DNA of 64,000 bases from Pseudoalteromonas sp. MSK9-3 (lineage in GTDB: Bacteria; Pseudomonadota; Gammaproteobacteria; Enterobacterales; Alteromonadaceae): NCBI RefSeq assembly GCF_003590335.1, contig NZ_MIET01000024.1, positions 124,001 to 188,000 on the forward strand, in the 5' to 3' direction. The notes below the pieces were generated by a model that was given only the letters and a program-made list of their open reading frames with translations, was not told the DNA's origin and ran no database searches. A program made the position numbers and the translations under genes. Positions 46,214 to 54,699 of the stretch are shown one piece after another; within the stretch, counting starts at the first letter, position 1; the number at the start of each line of letters is the position of its first letter.

Positions 46214-48586
46214 ATGGGAAAAAAGAATAAATTTTTGTCTTGGTTAGGATTTGGCAAAAAAAATGCTGAGCAGCAATCACAGATACAAGAGCAAGAAGCG
46301 CAACTCGCTAAAGAGCAAGAAGCACAAGCTAAACTTGACCAAGAGCAATTAGAAGCTGAAGCGCAGGCGAAGCGTGAAGCAGAAAAACAAGCCGCGGAAA
46401 AACAAGCTGCAGAGCAAGAAGCTGAACGTCAGCGCCTTGAAGCGGAAGCGCAAGCCAAGCTTGAACAAGAAAGACTTGCTGCAGAAAAACAAGCAGCAGA
46501 GCAAGAAGCTGAGCGTCAGCGCCTTGAAGCAGAAAAACAAGCAGCAGAGCAAGAAGCTGAGCGTCAGCGCCTTGAAGCAGAAGCAAAAGCCAAGCTTGAA
46601 CAAGAAAGAATTGCTGAAGAAAAGCAAGCCGCAGAAAAGCAAGCTGCAGAGCAAGAAACCGAACGTCAACGCCTTGAGGCAGAAGCGCAAGCCAAGCTTG
46701 AGGCAGAAAGACTTGCCGCAGAAAAACAAGAAGCAGAGCAAGAAGCGGAACGTCAGCGCCTTGAAGCAGAAGCGCAAGCCAAGCTTGAGCAAGAAAGACT
46801 TGCTGAAGAAAAGCAAGCTGCAGAGCAAGAAGCCGAACGTCAACGCCTTGAGACAGAAGCGCAAGCCAAGCTTGAACAAGAAAGACTTGCTGCAGAAAAA
46901 CAAGCTGCAGAGCAGGAAGTTGAACGTCAGCGTCGTGAGGTAGAAGCAAAAGCCAAGCTTGAACAAGAAAGATTTGCTGCAGAAAAGCAAGTCGCAGAGC
47001 AAGAAGCCGAACGTCAACGCCTTGAGGCTGAAGCGCAAGCTAAGCTTGAACAAGAAAGACTTGCTGCAGAAAAACAAGCTGCAGAGCAAGAAGCTGAGCG
47101 TCAGCGTCTTGAGGTAGAAGCAAAAGCTAAGCTTGAACAAGAAAGACTTGCTGCAGAAAAACAAGCTGCAGAGCAGGAAGCCGAACGTCAGCGTCTTGAG
47201 GTAGAAGCAAAAGCTAAGCTTGAACAAGAAAGACTTGCTGCCGAAGAAGCTGCAGAGCAAGAAGCTGAACGTCAGCGTCTTGAGGCAGAAGCGCACGCCA
47301 AGCTTGAACAAGAAAGACTTGAAGCAGAAAAACAAGCAGCAGAGCAAGAAGCAGAGCGTCAGCGCCTTGAAGCAGAGGCGCAAGCCAAGCTTGAACAAGA
47401 AAGACTTGCCGCAGAAAAGCAAGCTGCAGAGCAGGAAGCTGAACGTCAGCGTCTTGAAGCAGAGGCGCAAGCCAAGCTTGAACAAGAAAGACTTGCCGCA
47501 GAAAAACAAGCTGCAGAGCAGGAAGCTGAACGTCAGCGCCTTGAGGCAGAGGCGCACGCCAAGCTTGAACAAGAAAGACTTGCTGCAGAAAAACAAGCTG
47601 CAGAGCAAGAAGTAAAAGCGAAGCTAGATGCCGAGCAAGCAGCGAACAAAGAAAAGCCAAAAAAAGAAGGTTTCTTTGCTCGCCTTAAAAAAGGCTTATT
47701 AAAGACCAAGGTTAACCTTGGTTCAGGCATTGCGTCGATTTTCAAAGGTAAGAAAATTGATGATGATTTATTTGAAGAGCTAGAAACACAGTTACTGACA
47801 GCTGATTTAGGTGTTGATACGACGATGAAGTTGATCGACAGCTTAACAGATGCGGCTGATCGTAAGCAGCTAAAAGATGGTGATGCACTTTACGAATTAA
47901 TGAAGCAAGAAATGGCTGAAATGCTTAAAGAAGCAGAAAAACCATTAGAGATCCCTGAAAATAAAAAACCATTTGTTATTCTTATGGTGGGCGTAAATGG
48001 GGTGGGTAAAACCACAACCATAGGTAAATTAGCGAAGCAGTTTCAACAAGAAGGTAAATCTGTCATGTTGGCGGCGGGTGATACATTCCGGGCTGCGGCG
48101 GTTGAGCAGTTACAAGTGTGGGGAGAGCGTAATGATATTCCTGTTATTGCACAACACACCGGTGCTGATAGTGCGTCCGTGGTGTTTGATGCTTTTCAAG
48201 CAGCGCAAGCGCGCAACGTTGATGTTCTGATAGCGGATACCGCTGGACGCTTACAAAACAAAGATAACTTGATGCAAGAGCTCGAAAAAATTGCGCGAGT
48301 CATGAAGAAGCTTGACCCTGATGCTCCACATGAAGTGATGCTGACGATTGATGCAGGTACAGGGCAAAATGCGATTAGCCAAGTAAACCTATTCAATCAA
48401 GCGGTTGGCTTAACCGGAATTGCTTTGACTAAATTAGATGGCACGGCTAAAGGGGGGGTTATTTTTGCGGTTGCTGATAAATTCCAAGTGCCTATTCGTT
48501 ATATTGGTGTCGGTGAAGGCATTGATGATTTACGTACGTTTAAAAGTGATGACTTTATCGACGCACTATTTAGCCAAGATGATTAA
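46214..48586 (+). CDS. ftsY: FtsY, signal recognition particle receptor, with giant repeat N-terminus
   Basis: SRP receptor GTPase that docks ribosome-SRP complexes at the membrane. I start at MGKKNKFLSWLGFGKK (790 residues), the family-type lipid-binding N-terminus; the frame is open 27 codons more without similarity. Residues about 66-462 are a 14-copy array of a 29-residue E/A/Q/K repeat. The NG domain follows: GLLKTKVNLGSGIASIFKGK, G1 GVNGVGKT (593-600), DTFRAAAVEQLQ, DTAGRLQNK, TKLDGTAKGG and GVGEGIDDLR. All GTPase motifs are intact. E. coli FtsY has 497 residues, so nearly all the excess is the array. ftsE follows. Confidence 0.96.
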   Translation: MGKKNKFLSWLGFGKKNAEQQSQIQEQEAQLAKEQEAQAKLDQEQLEAEAQAKREAEKQAAEKQAAEQEAERQRLEAEAQAKLEQERLAAEKQAAEQEAERQRLEAEKQAAEQEAERQRLEAEAKAKLEQERIAEEKQAAEKQAAEQETERQRLEAEAQAKLEAERLAAEKQEAEQEAERQRLEAEAQAKLEQERLAEEKQAAEQEAERQRLETEAQAKLEQERLAAEKQAAEQEVERQRREVEAKAKLEQERFAAEKQVAEQEAERQRLEAEAQAKLEQERLAAEKQAAEQEAERQRLEVEAKAKLEQERLAAEKQAAEQEAERQRLEVEAKAKLEQERLAAEEAAEQEAERQRLEAEAHAKLEQERLEAEKQAAEQEAERQRLEAEAQAKLEQERLAAEKQAAEQEAERQRLEAEAQAKLEQERLAAEKQAAEQEAERQRLEAEAHAKLEQERLAAEKQAAEQEVKAKLDAEQAANKEKPKKEGFFARLKKGLLKTKVNLGSGIASIFKGKKIDDDLFEELETQLLTADLGVDTTMKLIDSLTDAADRKQLKDGDALYELMKQEMAEMLKEAEKPLEIPENKKPFVILMVGVNGVGKTTTIGKLAKQFQQEGKSVMLAAGDTFRAAAVEQLQVWGERNDIPVIAQHTGADSASVVFDAFQAAQARNVDVLIADTAGRLQNKDNLMQELEKIARVMKKLDPDAPHEVMLTIDAGTGQNAISQVNLFNQAVGLTGIALTKLDGTAKGGVIFAVADKFQVPIRYIGVGEGIDDLRTFKSDDFIDALFSQDD
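46409..47599 (+). repeat. 87-bp in-frame tandem repeat array inside ftsY (14 copies)
   Basis: Each unit encodes AEQEAERQRLEAEAQAKLEQ plus ERLAAEKQA (29 residues). I count 14 units by the ERQR tetrad; unit 2 is cut to 16 residues, unit 3 has 5 extra, unit 10 lacks one. The sum, 397 codons, equals the 1191 bp measured. Units differ mostly by synonymous or A/V/T, Q/K/H swaps. The high-identity units create long false open frames on the other strand. Confidence 0.93.
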
Positions 48587-48604
48587 TATCACACCTTAAT
48601 AAAA

Positions 48605-48628
48605 GGGAGCGCCGGCTCCCTAAATTTT
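48605..48628 (+). terminator. hairpin after ftsY
   Basis: GGGAGC / GCTCCC stem, loop GCCG, then TAAATTTT. Lies between ftsY and ftsE, so it probably only attenuates. Confidence 0.5.
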
Positions 48629-48660
48629 GCTCTAAAAATAACATAAAAAGTGAGCTTATC

Positions 48661-49338
48661 ATGATTAAATTTGAGCAAGTCAGCAAAACTTATCCTGGTG
48701 GTCATCGTGCACTTGAGAAGGTGACTTTTCAATTATCTAATAATGAATTAGCTTTTTTAACTGGGCACAGCGGTGCAGGAAAAAGTACTCTACTTAAATT
48801 GATCAGTGTGATGGAGCGCCCTTCTGCCGGTCATGTCTATATTAATGGAATTGATTTAAATGCAATCAACAATCGGCAAATTCCTTTTATTAGGCGTGAT
48901 ATTGGTATTATTTTTCAAAACCACCGTTTGCTAGAGCGTTACAATGTGTTTGATAACGTGGCATTACCCTTAGTGATAGAAGGGATGCATCATAAGCATA
49001 TTGCGAAACGCGTTCATGCTGCCTTAGATAAAGTGGGCTTGTTAGATAAAGTGAAATGCCAGCCCAGTACCTTATCTGGGGGGGAGCAGCAACGGGTCGG
49101 TATTGCACGCGCCATTGTTAATTCACCGCCGCTATTATTAGCAGACGAACCGACCGGTAACTTAGATCCTGAGCTATCTATGGAGATCCTCAAATTATTT
49201 GAAGATTTTAATCGCCATGGTACGGCTGTTTTGATAGCAACGCATGATTTAGGTCTGATCGCGAGAATGAAATACCGTAGTTTAACCTTAGATCACGGGC
49301 GCTTGATGCAAGACCCTTTAGCTGAGGATCGTTTATGA
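48661..49338 (+). CDS. ftsE: cell-division ABC ATPase FtsE
   Basis: 225 residues: Walker A GHSGAGKSTLLKL (about 35-47), Q-loop FQNHRLLERYNVFDNVALPL, ABC signature LSGGEQQRVGIARAI (about 138-152), Walker B LLLADEPTGNLDPE and H-loop ATHD. With FtsX it controls septal amidase activation through EnvC, whose gene is also in this window. Stop overlaps the ftsX ATG by 4 bp. Confidence 0.96.
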   Translation: MIKFEQVSKTYPGGHRALEKVTFQLSNNELAFLTGHSGAGKSTLLKLISVMERPSAGHVYINGIDLNAINNRQIPFIRRDIGIIFQNHRLLERYNVFDNVALPLVIEGMHHKHIAKRVHAALDKVGLLDKVKCQPSTLSGGEQQRVGIARAIVNSPPLLLADEPTGNLDPELSMEILKLFEDFNRHGTAVLIATHDLGLIARMKYRSLTLDHGRLMQDPLAEDRL

Positions 49339-50321
49339 GTTTGTTATTTAAAAGCCGAGATAAGCAAAGTAATACTCAGAAAAAGCCACTGTTATTAGGC
49401 GTCTACTTTTTTATGCTTACCATCATTCGCCAAGGTATACATAGCCTAGGGGAGATGTGGCGTACACCAATTGCTTCGTTAATGACCATATTGGTATTGG
49501 GGTTAAGCTTAACGTTGCCAGCCACATTATACGTAGTGGTGAAAAATGTGCAGCAAGTGAGCAGTGGCTTTAATGATGCAGCAGAGATTTCGTTATTTGT
49601 GAAAGAGCAAATGAGCGAACAACAAACACAAACGCTGGTTAAAAGGTTGGCGCTGTATCCTGAGATAGAGAGTGTGAGTTATATATCAAGTGCGCAAGCG
49701 TTAGCTGAATTTAAGCGGGTGTCAGGTTTTGGTCAGGCGCTTGATTATTTAGAGAGTAACCCCTTACCAAATGTTGTATTGGTTACGCCAACCAGCAGGT
49801 ATAGAAAACCACAGGCTGCTCAAAAGTTGTTAGATAAGTTAGAAACGGAACGTGAGGTTGAGTTCGGTAAACTTGATATAGAGTGGCTAGAGAGATTAAA
49901 TGCTTTACTGAGTCTATTGAAAGAAAGTGTCTTTACGGTGGGTCTACTGTTGTTGAGCGCCGTTATACTCATTATTGGTAACACAATACGACTCTCTATT
50001 ATGGACAAAAAGGAAGAGATCCAAGTATTGAAGTTAGTTGGTGCGACAAATACGTTTATTCATACACCCTTTATTTGGACGGGTGTATGGTATGGCGTAA
50101 TTGGCGGTTTAGTGGCATTTATTTGTGTTGTACTCATGCTGTGGTGGTTAGAGTCAGCAGTAAGCATGGTGGCGGGTGTATACCAAAGCAGTTACATATT
50201 ACAGGGTCTAAACGGTCAAGAGTTAATGATATTATTAGGGCTCGCGGTAGGGCTTGGCTTTAGCGGTTCATTTATTGCTGTCGCGAAGTATATTAAAGAA
50301 ATAGAGCCAGATAGAGTCTAA
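49335..50321 (+). CDS. ftsX: cell-division membrane protein FtsX
   Basis: 328 residues, four helices (about 44-72, 203-228, 253-275, 298-318) with a periplasmic loop (about 73-200) that in E. coli binds EnvC. Family block NTIRLSIMDKKEEIQVLKLVGAT is visible around residue 217-240 (given here by position and its ends NTIRL and LVGAT). Start overlaps ftsE (ATGA). Confidence 0.95.
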   Translation: MSLLFKSRDKQSNTQKKPLLLGVYFFMLTIIRQGIHSLGEMWRTPIASLMTILVLGLSLTLPATLYVVVKNVQQVSSGFNDAAEISLFVKEQMSEQQTQTLVKRLALYPEIESVSYISSAQALAEFKRVSGFGQALDYLESNPLPNVVLVTPTSRYRKPQAAQKLLDKLETEREVEFGKLDIEWLERLNALLSLLKESVFTVGLLLLSAVILIIGNTIRLSIMDKKEEIQVLKLVGATNTFIHTPFIWTGVWYGVIGGLVAFICVVLMLWWLESAVSMVAGVYQSSYILQGLNGQELMILLGLAVGLGFSGSFIAVAKYIKEIEPDRV

Positions 50322-50336
50322 TACACAGAGGCAGAG

Positions 50337-50367
50337 GACTGCTAAATAAACGTATTAGCAGTCTCTT
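50337..50367 (+). terminator. hairpin after ftsX
   Basis: 9-bp stem GACTGCTAA / TTAGCAGTC with a 9-base loop followed by TCTT. It would separate ftsYEX transcripts from the rpoH promoter. Confidence 0.5.
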
Positions 50368-50493
50368 AAATGATTTTAAAGTCACAAATTTGACTTATAG
50401 TGCAAGAAGGACAAATTTGCCCTGTAGTTTAAATATAAAAAATTCAATAATTTCATTCTGTTATCTTTTTCTTTTTTTTAGATAATAAAAAAC

Positions 50494-50522
50494 TTGCTTT
50501 TTAAGTGAAAAACCTATTATAT
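50494..50522 (+). promoter_or_regulatory. candidate sigma-70 promoter of rpoH
   Basis: TTGCTT (50494-50499), 17 bp, TTATAT (50517-50522). The predicted start of transcription falls at about 50529, inside the CIRCE element. Confidence 0.5.
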
Positions 50523-50527
50523 ACACA

Positions 50528-50554
50528 TTAGCACTCTCAAGGAGAGAGTGCTAA
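50528..50554 (+). promoter_or_regulatory. CIRCE element (HrcA operator) upstream of rpoH
   Basis: TTAGCACTC, nine bases, GAGTGCTAA: an exact match to the CIRCE consensus, in both arms and in spacer length. It ends 33 bp before the rpoH ATG and begins 5 bp after the candidate -10 box. HrcA bound here would block rpoH initiation; heat would relieve it. Confidence 0.9.
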
Positions 50555-50587
50555 TTTGAACTAAGATACTTATCACTGAGGTGAAAA

Positions 50588-51451
50588 ATGAGTAAAGATT
50601 TATACGCAATGGCATTATTGTCTAGTCAGCAAAGCGCAAGCATGGAAGGTTACTTACAAACGGTAAGTACTATCCCTATGTTGGATGCTGAGCAAGAAAA
50701 AGTGTTAGCTACTCGCCTTCAACAAGAAGGGGATTTAGAGGCTGCTAAACAACTTATTGTGTCTCATTTACGGTTTGTTGCACACATTGCAAAAAGCTAC
50801 TCAGGATATGGCCTACCACAGGCAGATCTTATTCAAGAAGGGAATATCGGCCTGATGAAGGCTGTTAAGCGCTTTAACCCCGAAGTGGGCGTTCGCTTAG
50901 TTTCTTTTGCTGTGCATTGGATCAAAGCTGAAATACATGAATATGTATTAAAGAATTGGCGGATTGTAAAAGTTGCGACAACAAAAGCGCAGCGTAAATT
51001 ATTCTTCAATTTGCGTAAAAACAAAAAGCGTCTAGGTTGGTTTAACCAAGATGAAGTGTCAACTGTGGCATCAGAGCTGGGTGTGAGTGAGAAAGAAGTA
51101 CGCGAAATGGAGTCGCGCATGAGTGGTCAAGACATGGGTTTTGATTTAACTAATGATGATAATGACGACACGCCAGCTTCAAGCTTTTCTCCAGTCCAGT
51201 ATCTAACTGACTCAGCAAGTGATTTAGCTGAAGAGGTTGAACAGGACCAATGGAAAGAGCAGTCACAAAACCGTTTGTTTTCTGCATTGAAAACGCTAGA
51301 TGAACGCTCGCAAGATATTGTCAGTGCGCGTTGGTTAGCAGATGAAAAAGCCACGCTTCAAGAGCTGGCTGAAAAATACAGTGTATCGGCTGAGCGTGTT
51401 AGACAACTAGAAAAATCAGCAATGAAAAAGCTACAGGCAGCGATGAGCTAA
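50588..51451 (+). CDS. rpoH: heat-shock sigma factor RpoH (sigma-32)
   Basis: 287 residues. Region 2 with [21 protein letters not shown] (about 77-97) and [19 protein letters not shown], the RpoH box [15 protein letters not shown] (about 134-148) that marks sigma-32, region 4 helix-turn-helix [27 protein letters not shown] gives a good ribosome site. Usual place after ftsX. A CIRCE operator next to its promoter adds a repressor input rarely linked to this gene. Confidence 0.97.
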   Translation: MSKDLYAMALLSSQQSASMEGYLQTVSTIPMLDAEQEKVLATRLQQEGDLEAAKQLIVSHLRFVAHIAKSYSGYGLPQADLIQEGNIGLMKAVKRFNPEVGVRLVSFAVHWIKAEIHEYVLKNWRIVKVATTKAQRKLFFNLRKNKKRLGWFNQDEVSTVASELGVSEKEVREMESRMSGQDMGFDLTNDDNDDTPASSFSPVQYLTDSASDLAEEVEQDQWKEQSQNRLFSALKTLDERSQDIVSARWLADEKATLQELAEKYSVSAERVRQLEKSAMKKLQAAMS

Positions 51452-51488
51452 GCTCTTCAGTTTGTCATAAACTTGCTGTACAAATATA

Positions 51489-51520
51489 AAAATGCCGCTT
51501 TATAAGCGGCATTTTGCTTT
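51489..51520 (+). terminator. intrinsic terminator of rpoH
   Basis: 12-bp perfect stem AAAATGCCGCTT / AAGCGGCATTTT, loop TAT, then GCTTTT. Confidence 0.87.
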
Positions 51521-51603
51521 TATGTGTTTAGAAAAAATTTGAGCTTACAAGTGTTCACTATTTTGATTATAATGCGCAGCAATAAAAATGAGGAGCGCCT
51601 ATT

Positions 51604-52338
51604 TTGTTAGTCTTATTGCGTATTGTCGCGATGGCATTATTTATTGTTGTAAGTGGTCTTTTTGGGTTGTTGATGTGTTTGGTGAGGCCTTTTCACCGTA
51701 ACAACGTTCACGTTATTGCCAGTTGGTTTGGCAAAATGTCACGTGTACTCGGGGTAAAGCTAGAAATTACACGCCACCCTGATAGCGAACAAGCAGGGCC
51801 TGCTATTTACGTTGCTAATCACCAGAATAACTATGATTTATTCACACTCCCTGCGGCGGTGCCAAAGAGTACGGTTAGCATGGGTAAAGAGAGCCTTAAG
51901 TGGATCCCCTTCTTTGGTCAAATGTATTGGCTATCAGGCAATATATTAATTAATAGAACCAACCGTTCTAAAGCAATGGGTACTTTGGGCAAGTCAGCAG
52001 ATAAAATTAAACAGCAAGGCTTATCGGTATGGATGTTCCCAGAGGGAACACGTAGCTATGGTCGTGGGCTATTGCCTTTTAAAACAGGTGCATTTCATAC
52101 AGCAATGAATGCCGACGTACCGGTGATCCCTGTGTGTATGAATACCACACATAATTGTATTAAGCTAAACCGATGGGACAATGGTACAATATATATTGAT
52201 ATGCTAGCGCCGGTTTACCTTGATAAAGAAACCAGCGCTCGAGACCATGCTGGTGCAGTTCAGACGTTGATGCGTGATAGAATTGTAGAGCTTGATGCGA
52301 AAATGAGAGAGAAAAATGGAAAACTGGCGCGAAATTAG
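51604..52338 (+). CDS. plsC: 1-acyl-sn-glycerol-3-phosphate acyltransferase
   Basis: Makes phosphatidate from lysophosphatidate at the inner membrane. 244 residues with an N-terminal helix (about 4-28), the catalytic NHQNNYD (HX4D, about 76-82), MFPEGTRS (about 143-150) and LLPFKTGAFH. The start is TTG with GAGGAGCG upstream and a family-like N-terminus; no ATG is nearby. Its last 23 bp overlap rraB. Confidence 0.95.
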   Translation: MLVLLRIVAMALFIVVSGLFGLLMCLVRPFHRNNVHVIASWFGKMSRVLGVKLEITRHPDSEQAGPAIYVANHQNNYDLFTLPAAVPKSTVSMGKESLKWIPFFGQMYWLSGNILINRTNRSKAMGTLGKSADKIKQQGLSVWMFPEGTRSYGRGLLPFKTGAFHTAMNADVPVIPVCMNTTHNCIKLNRWDNGTIYIDMLAPVYLDKETSARDHAGAVQTLMRDRIVELDAKMREKNGKLARN

Positions 52339-52651
52339 CGAAGAGATTGTTGAATCATTACTTGAAGATGGTTCATCAACAGACACATTGTATGAAGTTG
52401 AGCATCACTTTGTTTGCGAAGATTTCGATAAATTAGAAGGTGCGGCATTGGCTGCATTTAAACTCGGTTATGACGTAGAAGAGCCTGCGGAGCTGGAGCT
52501 TGAAGACGGTGGCAAGATATGGGGCTTTGACGTTGTCGTTGAAGTTGAGTTGGATGCTGACGTTATTATGGAAGATGTTGATAAGTTAGCAGCGTTAGCC
52601 GTTGAACATAATATTGAATACGATGGCTGGGGTACGTACTTTCAAGAGTAA
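52316..52651 (+). CDS. rraB: regulator of RNase E activity B
   Basis: 111 residues matching the RraB core: EEIVESLLEDGSSTDTLYEVE (about 6-26, quoted by its ends EEIVE and YEVE), EHHFVCEDF, AAFKLGYDVEEP and the C-terminal EYDGWGTYFQE. It lacks the long acidic tail of the E. coli protein (138 residues). RraB binds RNase E and alters mRNA decay. The start lies inside plsC, so the two are coupled. Confidence 0.93.
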   Translation: MENWREISEEIVESLLEDGSSTDTLYEVEHHFVCEDFDKLEGAALAAFKLGYDVEEPAELELEDGGKIWGFDVVVEVELDADVIMEDVDKLAALAVEHNIEYDGWGTYFQE

Positions 52652-52675
52652 GTATGTTTTCAATTGAGCATTGCT

Positions 52676-52705
52676 AAAAAAAGGAAGCGGCTGCTTCCTT
52701 TTTTT
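52676..52705 (+). terminator. intrinsic terminator of plsC-rraB
   Basis: A7-GGAAGC, loop GGCT, GCTTCC-T7. Strong. The rest of 52706-52876 is AT-rich and holds the next promoter. Confidence 0.88.
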
Positions 52706-52876
52706 GGTTTGTTAATTCATTCCTAATTAATAGCCTCAGTTAAGCACCGTGAATTGAGGTGTATTCTTGCTTTATTTACTACGAAAAAGATATTAAATAT
52801 TGTGCGTATTATAGACTTTTTATAGCAAAAAGTGCTATTAATCACTTTTCCTATTTAATAGTGTATTAAACCTAAT

Positions 52877-54151
52877 ATGCGGGTAACGCTTCCTATATCA
52901 GAACTTCTGCCAGGTATGTTTGTTGACAGTGTTAACAAGCAGCGCAGCGATGCCGGTATTAAAATCAAATCACGTGGTATGGTCAGAGATCAAGCCATTA
53001 TTGCCAAGCTTCTTTCTGAAGGGGTATTAGAGCTTAATATTGACTTTGCACAAAGTGATATTGAGATCCCTGAAAAGTACCAATTAAAGGAAGTTGAACG
53101 CTCAGCCCCAGAACCCACACCTATTGCCAGCTCTGTAGAAAAGCAGCCAACTGATAAGGTGATCTCAGAACCCGCTGTTAAGAAAGTCAGTAAGTTGATT
53201 GCGCCACAATCACTTGAGAAAGAATTTGAACGAGCCAGTCAGCATTTCGAAATGCACAATCGTAAAATTCAGTCTTTATATGGTGACATAACGGCGGGTG
53301 GAAAAGTTGATATTAGCTTGATCAGCGATGTTAGCAAAGAAATTGTGCAGTCGGTGCTACGTAATAGTAGTGCAATGGCGATACTGACTCGATTGAAAGA
53401 CAAGGAGGGTTACAATTGGCGGCATATGATCAACTGTACCATTTTGATCAGTGTTTTTGCTAAGTATTTAGGATTGAAAAACTCAGTAATACAGCAATTG
53501 GCGATGGGCGCTATGTTGCATGATGTAGGGCACGCACGACTGCCACAAGGGATAATCAATAAAGAAGGTAAGCTGACAGCTTTGGAATATAAAGCGGTTA
53601 AAAAGCATGTTGTACAATCTTTGGGATTAGTAAAAGGTGAAAAAGGGATCACCCCGATTATGATGGATGTCATTATTAATCATCATGAACGGGTTGACGG
53701 CAGTGGCTATCCTAGAAGGTTGAGTGGGAGTAAAGTCAGTAAAGCCGCACGTATTATGGCTATTGTTGATGTATATGATGCGATCACATCGGATAGGCCT
53801 TACCAAATGAGTGAAGAGCCAGTTCATGCGCTTCGATACTTATTAGCGAACAAAGAGCAGTTTGATGCTGAGCTTGTGCAGCGGTTTATCAAATGTATGG
53901 GCGTACATCCTGTTGGAACCATTGTAAAGCTCACGAACGAGCGTTTGGCATTAGTCTTAGAGGGTAATAAACAGGCGCCGACGGCACCTAAGGTACGGGT
54001 TTTTTATAACACCAAGCATATGCATCATATTACCGCAAAAGAGCTTGATTTAAGTGATGAGGAGCAAGAGGTAAAAATTGTCGCCAGTGTGAGGCCATTA
54101 GATTATCAAATTAATTTATCCCGCCTGTTAAAAGATCATCTGTTGGTTTAG
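52877..54151 (+). CDS. HD-GYP domain protein (c-di-GMP phosphodiesterase), DUF3391 N-terminus
   Basis: 424 residues. N-terminal DUF3391-type module (about 1-70, LPISELLPGMFVDSVN), a linker rich in P/S/E (about 72-110), then HD-GYP (about 165-345): HDVGHARLPQGIINK with the HD pair, NHHERVDGSGYPR (the GYP signature), and IVDVYDAITSDRPYQ. All metal ligands look present, so it should hydrolyse c-di-GMP. A C-terminal tail (about 350-424) is of the type seen with this architecture. It and the PilZ protein are the two c-di-GMP genes here. Confidence 0.92.
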   Translation: MRVTLPISELLPGMFVDSVNKQRSDAGIKIKSRGMVRDQAIIAKLLSEGVLELNIDFAQSDIEIPEKYQLKEVERSAPEPTPIASSVEKQPTDKVISEPAVKKVSKLIAPQSLEKEFERASQHFEMHNRKIQSLYGDITAGGKVDISLISDVSKEIVQSVLRNSSAMAILTRLKDKEGYNWRHMINCTILISVFAKYLGLKNSVIQQLAMGAMLHDVGHARLPQGIINKEGKLTALEYKAVKKHVVQSLGLVKGEKGITPIMMDVIINHHERVDGSGYPRRLSGSKVSKAARIMAIVDVYDAITSDRPYQMSEEPVHALRYLLANKEQFDAELVQRFIKCMGVHPVGTIVKLTNERLALVLEGNKQAPTAPKVRVFYNTKHMHHITAKELDLSDEEQEVKIVASVRPLDYQINLSRLLKDHLLV

Positions 54152-54440
54152 TTTGGTCGCACTGTTTGAGCTTTTGTTTTCGCGCTGACAGTATAGCCCC
54201 AGATAAACAACTACTCATTAATACTAACCACAAGTACGTTCCATTTTGTGCATGTAGCGCAATACAGCAGCACGCCAGTGCAAATAATGAAAATACTATA
54301 GACGCTAGCCAATAATGGTTTATTGGGTTGTCGCATTCCCCCGCGTGATTGCATGCACAGTAATTTGCCTTACAAAAACTAAATACACTGGCGCCTGAAA
54401 ATAGCAGCGCTGCGACTACGAGTATTGCCATCGTTATCAT
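54111..54440 (-). CDS. small cysteine-rich membrane protein, unknown
   Basis: 109 residues with three predicted helices (about 3-22, 42-62, 68-86), a short Cys-rich loop CKANYCACNHAGEC (about 23-36) and a CCC cluster in helix 2. A GGAGA ribosome site stands 8 bp before the ATG, which favours a real gene. Its last 41 bp are antisense to the HD-GYP 3' end. No family recognised; the Cys loop could bind metal. Confidence 0.6.
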   Translation of the reverse strand: MITMAILVVAALLFSGASVFSFCKANYCACNHAGECDNPINHYWLASIVFSLFALACCCIALHAQNGTYLWLVLMSSCLSGAILSARKQKLKQCDQTKPTDDLLTGGIN

Positions 54441-54699
54441 TATTTAGTTCTCCATACTGAATCAAGCCTGTGCAAGTGTATACAAAGTTAAGTTGTTTCG
54501 TCAATACAAATAAGAATTAATATCAATTGGGGTGGTTAATAAGTCATCCGATCTGTTCCTATAATCATTTTCTTGGTGTTAAATTGTGCGATTAGATGGT
54601 TAAGATTCGTTAAGTTGCAGATCTTTGTTGTAAATTTAGGTAGTGTGTAGGCGATTAATAAGATGGCGGTTTAAGCCGGATTTACACATAGGATTGAGA

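Noticed and set aside
46329..47660. Long open frames on the minus strand and in other frames within ftsY (up to about 419 residues)
   Set aside because: They are by-products of the 87-bp repeat with biased codons; products are low-complexity and lack start context.
54541..54557. FadR-like site upstream of fadL (AAGTCATCCGATCTGTT)
   Set aside because: About 12 of 17 positions match the enteric FadR consensus; both arms are broken and the regulator in this lineage may be different.
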